Source: Acidobacteriaceae bacterium | Lineage (GTDB): Bacteria; Acidobacteriota; Terriglobia; Terriglobales; Acidobacteriaceae | Assembly (NCBI GenBank): GCA_003165935.1 | Contig: PMXB01000397.1 | Location: forward strand, 321 to 33,327 | Direction: 5' to 3' | Length of the DNA stretch: 33,007 nt | Shown: positions 17,684 through 27,676 of the stretch, one piece after another | Layout of the letters: every line of letters begins with the position of its first letter | How positions within the stretch are numbered: the stretch's first letter is position 1 | The notes under the pieces: generated by a model | The model's database searches: none | What the model was told of the DNA's origin: nothing | The model's input: only the letters and a program-made list of their open reading frames with translations | Position numbers and translations under genes: made by a program

Positions 17684-18988
17684 CTATAGATACTGATTCA
17701 GATCCTCTTGAATGCGTACGCCGCTGACGGACATGGATTCAAAGCGCTTGGTCAAGTCGTTCAACTCGAGGTCGAATTCGCCCGACGCGATCTCTTTGGC
17801 TTTGAGTTTGTTTCCGGTACGAATGTACTCGCGGCCCATTTCTCCCCACGGATTTCGAATGCGCACCCAGCGCAGGCCGTCGGTATCGACGCGCACGCCG
17901 ATGACGCCATAGGCGTGGTTACCGGCGAGTCCTTTGGACAGCGCCTCGCCGCCGCTCTTGCCTTTGCCCGTACTTTTTTTGCCGACTTCCTTGGTAGTGC
18001 TCACGGCCACCGGCTTGCCCGCGTTCAAGGCATCCTGGATGCGCTCGAAGGTGCGGACCTGCAGGGCGGAGTACTTGCCGCTTCCGCGCCTACCGGGCAG
18101 CAGTTGCTTGGCTTCGACGAAGGCCATGATCCGGGCGATGGTTGCCTGGCCTAAAGAGTACCTCTCAAAAAAGGCTTCGAGGTCTTCCAGGCGCAATGCC
18201 TTGCGGCGGGCGGTGGCGTCCTTCTTGTCCTTGATGTCGCCGAAAGCATCCAGCAGGGTTTCCCACTGGCCCTTAACGTATTCGGTTCGCCAGAGGACAA
18301 AAGCGATCCAAAGCGCTCCGTCGCCGCCAAAGATCTGATCAATGACGGCCGCGATGCTGCTTTGCTGGAGCCTGTCGGTATCGTCGAGGGTCCAGAGGAG
18401 GAGGAAGAGAAAGCCGGCGTTGCCCTGCACTTGCTCAAAGCGCCCCATGTCAAATCGCTTGTAATCCGCGTCGCCGCCAAGCAGGACTTTGAGAGCAGTC
18501 TCGGGCCTGCCGAATTGGAGTTTCGCGTAACCAGTGACGACGGGGCCGGTGGTCTTACCCTCGGCGTGCTTGTTTTCTTCGACGAAGCCGGCCGCAGCGT
18601 AGGCCTTTTCGAGCAGGGTGGCCCAGATGGCTCCGCCGTTGTGCTTTTCGGAGTTCTTGCGAAACGTTTTTTCGACGCTGACGTACCTGGGGCTCCCCCC
18701 GGTGTCATAGAGGCGGACCACCACGCGGCCATCCTTCTGTTTCATGAGACCGGCAATGGCCTTGGGGCCGCCATCCCGCGCCAGAATAGCGATTACCCCG
18801 GCGAGCAAGTAACAGTCCGCCAACTCCTGCTGCTTGATGTCGCCGACCGAGGGATCGTGGGGGAACAACTTGCCGGGCGCCGGGATATAGTGAGAAGCCC
18901 CGAGGGCAGACCCGCCTCGGGCGCCGGGGTTGGCCACAATTTCGATTCTTCGGTCGGTTAAATCCAGTTCGCCGTCAGCATCGACCAT
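17684..18988 (-). CDS. Calpain family (C2) cysteine protease, candidate T6SS effector
   Basis: IKQQELADCYLLAG (Cys59), GNHAYGVIGV (His), VRIRNPWGEMG (Asn): catalytic Cys/His/Asn motifs in calpain order. RBS gggagggt upstream of ATG. Confidence 0.85.
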   Translation of the reverse strand: MVDADGELDLTDRRIEIVANPGARGGSALGASHYIPAPGKLFPHDPSVGDIKQQELADCYLLAGVIAILARDGGPKAIAGLMKQKDGRVVVRLYDTGGSPRYVSVEKTFRKNSEKHNGGAIWATLLEKAYAAAGFVEENKHAEGKTTGPVVTGYAKLQFGRPETALKVLLGGDADYKRFDMGRFEQVQGNAGFLFLLLWTLDDTDRLQQSSIAAVIDQIFGGDGALWIAFVLWRTEYVKGQWETLLDAFGDIKDKKDATARRKALRLEDLEAFFERYSLGQATIARIMAFVEAKQLLPGRRGSGKYSALQVRTFERIQDALNAGKPVAVSTTKEVGKKSTGKGKSGGEALSKGLAGNHAYGVIGVRVDTDGLRWVRIRNPWGEMGREYIRTGNKLKAKEIASGEFDLELNDLTKRFESMSVSGVRIQEDLNQYL

Positions 18989-19614
18989 GATGTTACCCTC
19001 CCTTAAAAGTCTCGGCCTGGCAGGCCCCTGGACGCCTGGTTTCGGAACAATACATCATCCAGAATTTCCCTTTTTTGCTTCCGGTATCCCGACATCATGA
19101 TTTCTCGCGTCAAATGCCGCAGGTGTCTCCGCGATCGCTGGTGCGAGGGTACTCGGAGTCAGAGAGGGTCCGGCTGCGAGGAATCGAGCTTGTTTCGCTC
19201 TGACCTCCGGATCGATCAAAGCTCCTGGCCTGGGACGGAATCTCCTTTTTCAGCACCAGTTTGCCGGGAGTCTATCAGTCCGGAAGCAGATTGCAAGACA
19301 AAAGAACGCTTGCTCCTAAAAAGGAAGCGTCTGCCGCGCTGACGGCTGGACGCGATCCCCGAAGCCGCCCTTCTAAATAGGATCTTCCATTGTTCTCGCC
19401 GAGCCATCGGAGAGTTTCCACCTGTAGGAAACTGGCAATGGGAAACGGGATTCCAATCAATCCGATCAACAGGGAGGAGCCATCAAGGATTATTGGCCAG
19501 ACATTGAAATCGGACAGATAGAGTCAAAAATTTAACTAGACATGAGCAGCAATTTCTGTGATTATTCTGGAACATTCGAAACAGTGTTGATTCCAAAGTG
19601 TTTTTCGGAGCGTT
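18989..19614. promoter_or_regulatory. Divergent intergenic region between the calpain-like gene and tssB
   Basis: About 626 bp with no convincing ORF, flanked by divergent genes. Inferred to hold the promoter of the tssB operon; specific boxes not assigned. Confidence 0.5.
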
Positions 19615-20139
19615 ATGGCCAGAGAGAGTACACAGCAGAAACTCAGTCGCGTCCGGGCTCCCCGGGTGCAGATCACCTACGACGTTGAGGTCGGAAACGC
19701 CATCGAGATGAAGGAATTGCCGTTCGTCATGGGTGTTCTGGGCGATCTGACTGGTCAACCGGAACAGCCTTTGGCAGCGCTGAAGGACCGCAAATTCGTT
19801 GAGATTAATCCCGACAACTTCGACAACGTGTTGAAGGGCATGTCCCCACATCTCCAGTTCTCGGTGGAGAACAAGTTGAGTCCGGACGCGAAGGGGCAGA
19901 TCGGAGTCGACCTTCACTTCGAGAAGTTCGAGGATTTCTCGCCGGCCGCAGTTGCCGCCCAGGTGGGACCGCTCAAGGAACTGCTTGACCTTCGCACACG
20001 CTTGTCAAACCTGCGCGGAAGCCTGCAGGGCAACGATAAGCTCGATCAGGCGCTGTTCGATGCAGTGTCGAAGACCGAAGAGCTGGGCAAACTGCGCACC
20101 GAAATGGGCGCAAAGGGTGAGGGGGACAAGAATGAGTAG
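19615..20139 (+). CDS. tssB: T6SS contractile sheath small subunit TssB/VipA
   Basis: RVRAPRVQITYDVEVGNAIEMKELPFVMGVLGDLTG...LKDRKFVEINPDNFDNVLKGM: hallmark TssB. Confidence 0.97.
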   Translation: MARESTQQKLSRVRAPRVQITYDVEVGNAIEMKELPFVMGVLGDLTGQPEQPLAALKDRKFVEINPDNFDNVLKGMSPHLQFSVENKLSPDAKGQIGVDLHFEKFEDFSPAAVAAQVGPLKELLDLRTRLSNLRGSLQGNDKLDQALFDAVSKTEELGKLRTEMGAKGEGDKNE

Positions 20140-21619
20140 CCCTGCGAACGAGGCGGTAGCGAAAGCTGCGGAAGCGCAAACAACAGAAGTGTCCTTGCTC
20201 GACCAGATTGTGGCGCAGGGGCGTTTCGGCAAGGATGCTGTTGCCCAGGAACGCGGCAAGGACATGGTCAAGGAGTTTGTCAGCCAGGTTCTCGAAGGCA
20301 AGATGACTCTGAGCCGCGACTCGGAGGCAACCATCGGGCTGCGCATTGCCGAGATCGATAAGCTGATTTCTCTCCAGTTGAACGAGGTTCTGCATCACCC
20401 GGCATTCCAGAAGCTGGAAGCGACTTGGACCGGAATCCGGCACCTTGTGCTGAAGAGCGAAACCAGCGACCAACTGAAGATCAAGCTGCTCAACGTGTCG
20501 AAGAAGGATCTTCTTCGCGACCTGCAGCGCGCGCTGGAGTTCGATCAGAGCGCACTCTTCAAGAAAGTGTATGAAGAGGAGTTTGGAGTCTTCGGCGGCG
20601 CTCCGTTTGCGGCGCTTCTGGGCGATTACGAGTTCGGCCGAAGCGGCGAAGACATCGAACTGCTCGAGAAGATCGCCCAGGTAGCGTCTGCGGCACATGC
20701 ACCGTTCCTCTCGGCGGCCCAGCCGGAGATGATGAACCTGACGGAATACAGCCAGATCTCTGGAATCCGGGATATGTCCAAGGTCTTCGACAGCACCGAG
20801 TACGCCAGATGGAAGGGGTTCCGTGCGTCGGAGGATTCTCGCTACGTGGCCCTCACCTTGCCGCATGTTTTGTTGCGTGAGCCATACGGCAAGGAGACGC
20901 GACAAATTGACGAGTTTGCCTTCGAAGAGGGTGTAGACGGTCGCGATCATTCCAAGTATCTCTGGGGAAATGCGGCGTATTCATTGGCTGGGCGCCTGAC
21001 CAACTCTTTCGCGCGGTACGGCTGGTGCGCGGCAATTCGAGGGGTAGAGGGCGGTGGGTTGGTCGAGTCCCTTGCCACGCACAACTTCAGAACCGATGAA
21101 GGCGATGTGGCGTTGAAGTGTCCTACTGAGGTTTCCATCACGGACCGGCGCGAGAAAGAGCTTGCCGACCAGGGATTTGTGCCTCTCACTCACTGCAAGG
21201 GAACAGACTACGCAGCGTTTTTCAGCGTACAGACGTGCAACAAGCCCAAGGTGTATGACAAGCCCGAGGCCAATGCAAACGCACGGCTTTCTGCGCAGTT
21301 GCCCTATATGCTGGCCATGTCCCGCTTCGCTCACTACCTGAAGGCGATGATGAGGGACAAGATCGGCAGCACTATGAGCCGTTCGCAGGCTGAGACGTTC
21401 CTGAGCCAGTGGATCGCGAACTATGTTATCGAGGACGACAACGCATCGCCTGCGGCAAAATCCGAAAGGCCCTTGCGGGAAGCGCGGATCGAAGTCCAGG
21501 AGGTACCGGGCAAACCGGGCGTTCTGCGGGCTGTTGCCTTCCTGCGCCCCCACTTCCAACTGGATGAGCTTACAGTCTCGTTGCGGCTCGTGGCGGATCT
21601 CCCGCAACCAGCCGGTTAG
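20132..21619 (+). CDS. tssC: T6SS contractile sheath large subunit TssC/VipB
   Basis: LDQIVAQGRFG, EATWTGIRHLV, LYEEEFGVFGGAPFAALLGDYEF-type segment, LPHVLLREPYG. Start corrected to ATG 20132 (overlaps tssB by 8 nt). Confidence 0.97.
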   Translation: MSSPANEAVAKAAEAQTTEVSLLDQIVAQGRFGKDAVAQERGKDMVKEFVSQVLEGKMTLSRDSEATIGLRIAEIDKLISLQLNEVLHHPAFQKLEATWTGIRHLVLKSETSDQLKIKLLNVSKKDLLRDLQRALEFDQSALFKKVYEEEFGVFGGAPFAALLGDYEFGRSGEDIELLEKIAQVASAAHAPFLSAAQPEMMNLTEYSQISGIRDMSKVFDSTEYARWKGFRASEDSRYVALTLPHVLLREPYGKETRQIDEFAFEEGVDGRDHSKYLWGNAAYSLAGRLTNSFARYGWCAAIRGVEGGGLVESLATHNFRTDEGDVALKCPTEVSITDRREKELADQGFVPLTHCKGTDYAAFFSVQTCNKPKVYDKPEANANARLSAQLPYMLAMSRFAHYLKAMMRDKIGSTMSRSQAETFLSQWIANYVIEDDNASPAAKSERPLREARIEVQEVPGKPGVLRAVAFLRPHFQLDELTVSLRLVADLPQPAG

Positions 21620-21695
21620 TCTGACGACCTCTGGCGCATTGCGCAAGTCTCATCAACCGGCCCCAGTGCGGGCCTCAACCTGAAAGGATACAGAC

Positions 21696-22172
21696 ATGGC
21701 AGTAGATTTTCATCTCAAACTTGAGGACATCAAAGGCGAATCCAAGGTCAAAGGTTGTGAAGATCAGATTCAACTCCTCTCTTTCAGTTGGGGCGGTTCC
21801 CAGACGAGTTCCGTTTCGGGAACGGGCGGCTCAGGCGCAGGCCGGGCGGATCTTTCCGACCTGAGCATCATGAAGCATATGGACATAGCAACATCGCCGA
21901 TCTTCAAGGCGCTGGTTGCAGGCAAGCACCTTAAGACCGGTGTCTTGGTTGCCTCCAAGGCCGGCGGCGATGGCAAGCCGTTTCTCAAGCTGACATTTGA
22001 TGAGCTGTTTGTGACCTCGCAGCAGATCTCGGCCTCCAGCGAGATCCCCACCGAAAGCGTTTCGTTCAGCTACTCCAAGATCAAGGAAGAGTACTTCAAG
22101 CAGGACGTGGATGGCACGCTTAAGGCAACGGCTGCGATCACCTACGATTTGCAGAAAAACACAGTTACCTAA
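21696..22172 (+). CDS. hcp: T6SS tube protein Hcp/TssD
   Basis: MAVDFHLKLEDIKGESKVKGCEDQIQLLSFSWGGSQT...DLSIMKHMDIATSPIFKALVAGKHL...SFSYSKIKEEY. Confidence 0.97.
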   Translation: MAVDFHLKLEDIKGESKVKGCEDQIQLLSFSWGGSQTSSVSGTGGSGAGRADLSDLSIMKHMDIATSPIFKALVAGKHLKTGVLVASKAGGDGKPFLKLTFDELFVTSQQISASSEIPTESVSFSYSKIKEEYFKQDVDGTLKATAAITYDLQKNTVT

Positions 22173-22186
22173 GCGAAAAAGGAAAA

Positions 22187-22915
22187 ATGACACCACTGGC
22201 GCTTTACCGCGAAGGAAAACTGCGGGAAGCCATCAAGGCGCTTGGCGACGAACTGCGGTCGAATCCGCTCGATGCCAAGCGCCGTACGTTCCTATTCGAA
22301 CTTCTTCTGTTTGCCGGCGAGTATGATCGCGCCGAGAAGCAGCTCGATCTTCTGGCGGGAGCGAACGCGGAGGCTGCCGCAGGAACCCTGCTCTATCGCA
22401 GCGCGCTCCACGCCGAGCGCACGCGGCAGAGCATGTTTGCCAATCACGAGACACCCCCGTTGAAGGCTGGGGAAGAATTTGGCGGCATCTGGAACGGAAA
22501 GCCGTTTAACAGCATTTCCGATTCAGACCCACGGATCGGACACAATCTTGAAGTCTTTATTGCGGGTAGTTACACCTGGATTCCAATCCACTATCTGCGT
22601 AGGCTGGAAATTGAGCCGCCCTCGAATTTGCGCGACCTCATGTGGGCGCGCGCACGGGTTGAGACGAGCGCCGAGTTTCGGCTGCAGGAGTTGGGCGAAG
22701 TCCTGGTCCCGGTGATTTGCCCAGGTTCCTTCACGCACGCGGAGGAAGTTGTGACCTTAGGGCGCGAATCAGCCTGGCAGGAAGACGAGAAGTACGGCGA
22801 GATTCCCTTCGGCGCCAAGATGCTGCTGATTGACGGCGAAGAAGTGCCACTTCTTGAGGTTCGGAGCGTTTCGTATTCCGCGCCGCCGGAGGAGTCTCAC
22901 GATGCCCCTGCCTGA
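22187..22915 (+). CDS. tagJ: T6SS accessory protein TagJ/ImpE
   Basis: LYREGKLREAIKALGDELRSNPLDAKRRTFLFELLLFAGEYDRAEKQLDLL, WIPIHYLRRLEIEPPSNLRDLMWARA: ImpE family. Confidence 0.92.
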   Translation: MTPLALYREGKLREAIKALGDELRSNPLDAKRRTFLFELLLFAGEYDRAEKQLDLLAGANAEAAAGTLLYRSALHAERTRQSMFANHETPPLKAGEEFGGIWNGKPFNSISDSDPRIGHNLEVFIAGSYTWIPIHYLRRLEIEPPSNLRDLMWARARVETSAEFRLQELGEVLVPVICPGSFTHAEEVVTLGRESAWQEDEKYGEIPFGAKMLLIDGEEVPLLEVRSVSYSAPPEESHDAPA

Positions 22916-24263
22916 GAGTCTGCTCCAACCCATTTCAGGCGAAAACCCGGCAGGCCAGAACCTCTACTACGACAATGTGTTCGCCCAAATCAAGGAGGCG
23001 CGCCGGGAAGAAGAGGAACAGGGTCCGGTAGGAGCACTGGCGCAGCAGAAGAAAGCAGACTATCGTGCGGTAATCAAACTGGCAGGCGAGGCCCTGGGCA
23101 GGAAGAGCAAGGATCTTCGTCTGGCCGGCTGGCTTGCGGAATCTCTTCTCAGGGTCGAGGGTTTGCCTGCTCTGGCGCCCAGCATCGAGATGCTGCGCTC
23201 GATTCAGGAGACCTTCTGGCCTACACTTTATCCAGTGATTGAGGAGGGCGGAGACCTTGAACTGCGAATGGTCGCGGTCGAGACAGCGGGAAAGCTGATT
23301 GCCGATTCAGTCCGCAAGCTGCCGCTGACGCGCAGCGGGCTGAACTACGAGAGCTATCAGGAATCCCGCGCAGTGGGTTACGAGAAAGATGCTACGACCG
23401 ATGCGCGAGCTGAGGCTCGGAAGGATGCGATTGAGCACGGAAAGCTCACCGCCGAAGACTTTGACGACGCGTTCAAGGCCAGCCCGAAAAGCCTGTACGT
23501 CGATGCCGACAGGATACTCACGGAGTCTCTAGCGACAGTCGATGAACTTGACCGCTATAACGACCAAGCCTACGGCGAAAATTGTCCAAATCTGGCCAGG
23601 CTCAAGAACTCACTAAACGAAGTGCATCTTGTCGTCACTCAATTGCTCAACGAGCGGCGCAAGACGGAACCTGATCCCGTCGCAGTTACGGATGAGCCGG
23701 CAGATGAGACGGACGAAGCATCCGTGGAGGGCAGCGAGGGCGCGGAGGGCGAGTCAAGTGGTGGACCAGCAAGAAGGAGCCGTCCGAGATCGGGTGAACT
23801 TGGCCGCTCGGATGACGCCTATGCACAGGTGGTTGAGAGCGCCGAATTTCTCTTTTCGCGTGACCCCCAATCTCCCGTCCCGTATCTGATTTGTTCTGGA
23901 CTGCGCCTGGGTGAAACGCTCATGCAGGAAGGCACTCCAGCTCCGGGATTTGCCGTGGGACCGACGCCTGAGGTTCGACAGAAGTTGCGTGTTCTGGCTG
24001 GCAAGGGTGAATGGAGGGAGCTTCTTGCCGCATCATTGCCTATTCTGGCCAGCGAATGCGCAAGAGCCTGGCTTGACCTGCACCGTTACATCTGGCGAGC
24101 GGGGCAGGAGACGGGCGCGCAAGCGATCTCGGCTGCAGTAGTTGGCAACGTGAAGAGCCTGTTGGCGGCCAACCCAGAGTTGCGCCACTGGACCCTGGAA
24201 GACGACACCGGAGCGGCTAATCCTGAAACACAGCAATGGCTTGACAGCACGGTTTTGCAGTAG
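22902..24263 (+). CDS. tssA: T6SS protein TssA (ImpA N-terminal domain)
   Basis: MPLPESLLQPISGENPAGQNLYYDNVFAQIKEARREE...IETLRSIQETFWPTLYP-like segment, LDRYNDQAYG. Start at ATG 22902 overlapping tagJ by 14 nt. Confidence 0.92.
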   Translation: MPLPESLLQPISGENPAGQNLYYDNVFAQIKEARREEEEQGPVGALAQQKKADYRAVIKLAGEALGRKSKDLRLAGWLAESLLRVEGLPALAPSIEMLRSIQETFWPTLYPVIEEGGDLELRMVAVETAGKLIADSVRKLPLTRSGLNYESYQESRAVGYEKDATTDARAEARKDAIEHGKLTAEDFDDAFKASPKSLYVDADRILTESLATVDELDRYNDQAYGENCPNLARLKNSLNEVHLVVTQLLNERRKTEPDPVAVTDEPADETDEASVEGSEGAEGESSGGPARRSRPRSGELGRSDDAYAQVVESAEFLFSRDPQSPVPYLICSGLRLGETLMQEGTPAPGFAVGPTPEVRQKLRVLAGKGEWRELLAASLPILASECARAWLDLHRYIWRAGQETGAQAISAAVVGNVKSLLAANPELRHWTLEDDTGAANPETQQWLDSTVLQ

Positions 24264-24292
24264 TGGTGAAGAGATGAGCGAAGGAGGTCGGC

Positions 24293-24760
24293 TTGGCACG
24301 CGCAAAGGCGGAAGTTCTGGTTACGCAAGGGCTAATCGACCGCCTAACGGTGAGCGAGGAACCTTGGCCGGAGACTAGGAACGCGTCAATCACCATGTAT
24401 CGCAAGTCGCTCAAGCGGGACGTTGAATGGCTGCTGAATACGCGGCAACCCTTGATGCCTGAGCTGGATTCCTTTCCTGCCACGGCGGCTTCGGTGTTGA
24501 ATTTTGGCCTGCCTGACATTCAGAGCTTCGATGGATCGAGGGGCAAGGAGTACAACGGGCTGCTGGCCGCAATCGAAAAGTGCATTCGAGTCTTCGAGCC
24601 AAGAATTCTTCAGCCCCGCGTTTATCTTGAACGCGCCGATTCGCTGAGCCGCAGCTTGAGATTTCGAATTGAAGGGCGGCTGCACTATGAGGATATGGAT
24701 GAGGAAGTCAAATTCGATACAGTTCTGGAACTCATCAGCGGGGAGTATGAGGTGAAGTAG
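24293..24760 (+). CDS. tssE: T6SS baseplate protein TssE (gp25-like)
   Basis: LIDRLTVSEEPWPETRNASITMYRKSLKRDVEWLLNTRQPL...VLNFGLPDIQSF. TTG start in the track. Confidence 0.93.
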   Translation: MARAKAEVLVTQGLIDRLTVSEEPWPETRNASITMYRKSLKRDVEWLLNTRQPLMPELDSFPATAASVLNFGLPDIQSFDGSRGKEYNGLLAAIEKCIRVFEPRILQPRVYLERADSLSRSLRFRIEGRLHYEDMDEEVKFDTVLELISGEYEVK

Positions 24761-24763
24761 GAG

Positions 24764-26611
24764 ATGCATCGGGACCTGCTTGATTATTACGAGCGCGAGC
24801 TGACCTATCTTCACCAGATGGGCGCGGAATTCGCACGCAAGTATCCCCAGGTGGCTGGCAGGCTGCTGCTCGATCCCGACCGGTGCGAGGATCCCCACGT
24901 GAAGCGGTTGCTGGAAGGGTTCGCACTGCTTGCAGCCAGAGTCCACCGCAGAATCGACGATGATTTTCCCGAGATCGCAGAATCGCTTACGCGAATCATC
25001 CATCCAGGCTATCTTCGTCCGACACCTTCGATGACGATAGTGGAGTGTCAGGCAGATCCAGCACAAGGCAAGAGAACTGCGGGCATGCAAATTCCGAGGG
25101 GCACACAGTTGGTTTCAAAGCTGACTGTGGATGGGTTGGCCTGCCGCTTTCAGACTTCTTATGACGTTGACCTATGGCCGTTCTCCGTTGCCGAGGCAGA
25201 GTGGCGTCAACCCGAGCGCATGAAACGACCACCGCGCGCGTCCGGCAACATTCAGGCCGTGGCTGCGGCGCGACTGAAACTGCGCTGCTTTAAGGATGTG
25301 GTGTTCTCCGGCCTGCCTCTCGCACGACTTCGCTTTTACGTTGCCGGCGATCCCAGAACTTCCTACTCACTTTACGAACTGCTTTCCGAGAAGTGCATCG
25401 AAATTCAACTCCGAGACCCAAAGGACGAAAAGAGGGTCATCAGCCTTGCGCCCGAGATGCTGCGGCCGGTGGGGTTTGCCAAGGAAGAGTGTCTTTTGCC
25501 GTTTGTCCGCCGGTCCATGGATGGGCACCGCCTGCTTCAGGAGTACTTCGCGCTTCCAGAGAAGTTCCTTTTCTTTGAACTGGAGGGGTTGCAGCCGCTC
25601 TCCGAGGCGGGGTTCGGCGAGGAAGCCGAGATTGTGTTTCTTTTCTCGAGCTTTGAGCGAACGGAATGGCAGCAGTCGCTCGAACTGGGTGTCACTGCGG
25701 GAACATTTCGTCTCTGCTGCACTCCGGCAATCAATCTATTCGCTCAGCCGGCTGAACCAATCCCAGTCGATCAGACACGGCATGAACACTTAGTGGAGCC
25801 GGACAGCCGACATTCAGACAAGATGGAAGTCTTCAGCATTGAGAAGGTGACCGCAACCAATTCAAGGCTGCGCAAATCTATCGTGCTTGAACCGGTTCAC
25901 GGTTACCGGCACCAGACCCGCAACCGGGAAGATCTGGCATTCTGGGCTGCCACACGCCGCCTGAATGAGTTTGGGGAACGTGTTCCCTCAACCATGTATA
26001 TCTCGATAGTCGATCTCGAAGGCAGTCTGACTGACCCGGACGGAGACGTGCTGCTCGTGCAGACGCTTGCAACCAACTTCGATTTGCCTTTCCGGCTGCA
26101 AATTGGAGCCGAAGCGGGAGACTTCGAAGCGGTGGGATATGCGGCAGCCAAGACGGTTTCAGCGCTGGTGCGCCCGACAAAGACTGTACAGCCCAGCGGC
26201 GGCGGAGGGCAGTTCTGGCGACTCATTTCGCTACTCTCGCTCAACTATCTCTCACTCAACGAGGAAGGCTTGCCGGCGATGCAGGAGATTCTCCGGCTTC
26301 ATAACACGTCGGATTCGCCGGCGAGCGAGAACCACGTCGGCTCAATCACGAAGATGAAGTCGGGCCCGGGTTTTTCGCTGGTGCAATCTGCTTACGGCCT
26401 GATACCGGCTCGAGGAACTTCCGTTGAGATGGAGTTCGATGAACAGCAGTTTGCAGGCGGCGGACTTTATCTTTTCGCGTCAATTCTTGACAAATTCCTG
26501 GGAGGGTATGCTTCAATGAACAGCTTCGCTCAGTTGACGGCGCGAAGCACGCTCAGAAAGGAGGTCGTCGGCAAATGGCCACCGAGAGCTGGAACCCAGG
26601 CGCTTCTATAA
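24764..26611 (+). CDS. tssF: T6SS baseplate protein TssF
   Basis: LLDYYERELTYLHQMGAEFARKYPQVAGRLLLDPDRCEDPHVKRLLEGFALLAARVHRRIDDDFPEIAESLTRIIHPGYLRPTPSM. Confidence 0.97.
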   Translation: MHRDLLDYYERELTYLHQMGAEFARKYPQVAGRLLLDPDRCEDPHVKRLLEGFALLAARVHRRIDDDFPEIAESLTRIIHPGYLRPTPSMTIVECQADPAQGKRTAGMQIPRGTQLVSKLTVDGLACRFQTSYDVDLWPFSVAEAEWRQPERMKRPPRASGNIQAVAAARLKLRCFKDVVFSGLPLARLRFYVAGDPRTSYSLYELLSEKCIEIQLRDPKDEKRVISLAPEMLRPVGFAKEECLLPFVRRSMDGHRLLQEYFALPEKFLFFELEGLQPLSEAGFGEEAEIVFLFSSFERTEWQQSLELGVTAGTFRLCCTPAINLFAQPAEPIPVDQTRHEHLVEPDSRHSDKMEVFSIEKVTATNSRLRKSIVLEPVHGYRHQTRNREDLAFWAATRRLNEFGERVPSTMYISIVDLEGSLTDPDGDVLLVQTLATNFDLPFRLQIGAEAGDFEAVGYAAAKTVSALVRPTKTVQPSGGGGQFWRLISLLSLNYLSLNEEGLPAMQEILRLHNTSDSPASENHVGSITKMKSGPGFSLVQSAYGLIPARGTSVEMEFDEQQFAGGGLYLFASILDKFLGGYASMNSFAQLTARSTLRKEVVGKWPPRAGTQALL

Positions 26612-27645
26612 GAGAGCCGGAGATTGGCGCAGGCGAGCAACCCCAATACGGGGCAATTCGCAAGCTGCTGGACGATGAGCCTTTCCGGGTTCAGTTCTTC
26701 CAGGCTGTTCGCTTGCTACAGAAGATAGAAACGAAGCGCAAACCCGTGGGATATTTCGTCACCCCGCAGGAAGAGACGATTCGCTTCTCGTCGCGGACTT
26801 CATTGGCCTTTCCGCCGAGTGAGATTCACGATCTTCAACACGTGGAAGACGGCCCCGAGGAAATGCTTGTGGAGTTCATGGGGATGTGCGCTGCCATCTC
26901 GGTGATGCCCAATACCTATACTGAATTCCTGATTGAGCGGGCACGAGAGAAAGACCACGCGATGGAGGACTTCCTCAACATCTTTAACCATCGGATGATT
27001 TCCTTCTTTTATCGCGGGTGGGAAAAGTATCGATTCTTCATCGAGTATGAGAAGACAGGAGAGGATCCGCTCTTCTTTCGTCTTCTCGACATTCTTGGAT
27101 TGGGAACCTCCGGTTTGCGGCGGCGGACGGGCATACCGGATGAATCGTATTTGAATTACGCGGGGCTGCTTGCGCGCCATGTGCGCAGCGCTGCTTCACT
27201 GCAGCAGATTCTGGAAGATTACTTCCGAGTGCAGGTGCGGATTGAGCAGTTCGCCGGTACATGGCGCAAGTTGAGCGGGGAAAACCAGACCTGCTTTTCA
27301 GGTATGAACGTGGCAAGTGAGCGGCTGGGTGAGGGGACCATCGCGGGCGACGAAGTTTGGGATCATCACGGGCGCATTCGAATCGAACTCGGACCGATGC
27401 CTTTCGAACAGTACGTGAAGTTTCTTCCGGGGAATGAAGCCTACCATGAGCTTGTGGCGTGGCTGAAGTTTTACTCCAATGGCAGTTATGAATCCGAGGT
27501 TCGATTGGCGCTGGCGCGTGAGGGTGTTCCGGCATGTGAACTGGGACTTGGCGGTGAACGGCGGCCACAATTGGGTTTTGTCAGTTGGCTGAAGACTAGG
27601 CCTATTGACCGCGACCCGGCAGATGCAATCTACCTGGTGCAGTGA
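26575..27645 (+). CDS. tssG: T6SS baseplate protein TssG
   Basis: FRVQFFQAVRLLQKI, IRFSSRTSLAFPPSEI, MISFFYRGWEKYR, LLDILGLGTSGLRRR, YLNYAGLLA. Overlaps tssF by 37 nt. Confidence 0.95.
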   Translation: MATESWNPGASIREPEIGAGEQPQYGAIRKLLDDEPFRVQFFQAVRLLQKIETKRKPVGYFVTPQEETIRFSSRTSLAFPPSEIHDLQHVEDGPEEMLVEFMGMCAAISVMPNTYTEFLIERAREKDHAMEDFLNIFNHRMISFFYRGWEKYRFFIEYEKTGEDPLFFRLLDILGLGTSGLRRRTGIPDESYLNYAGLLARHVRSAASLQQILEDYFRVQVRIEQFAGTWRKLSGENQTCFSGMNVASERLGEGTIAGDEVWDHHGRIRIELGPMPFEQYVKFLPGNEAYHELVAWLKFYSNGSYESEVRLALAREGVPACELGLGGERRPQLGFVSWLKTRPIDRDPADAIYLVQ

Positions 27646-27676
27646 GAGATTCTGAAAAGCGAGGATGGGCGAGGAC

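Noticed and set aside
19973-20950. 325-aa minus-strand ORF opposite tssC
   Set aside because: Fully antisense to the strongly supported TssC; no recognisable domain.
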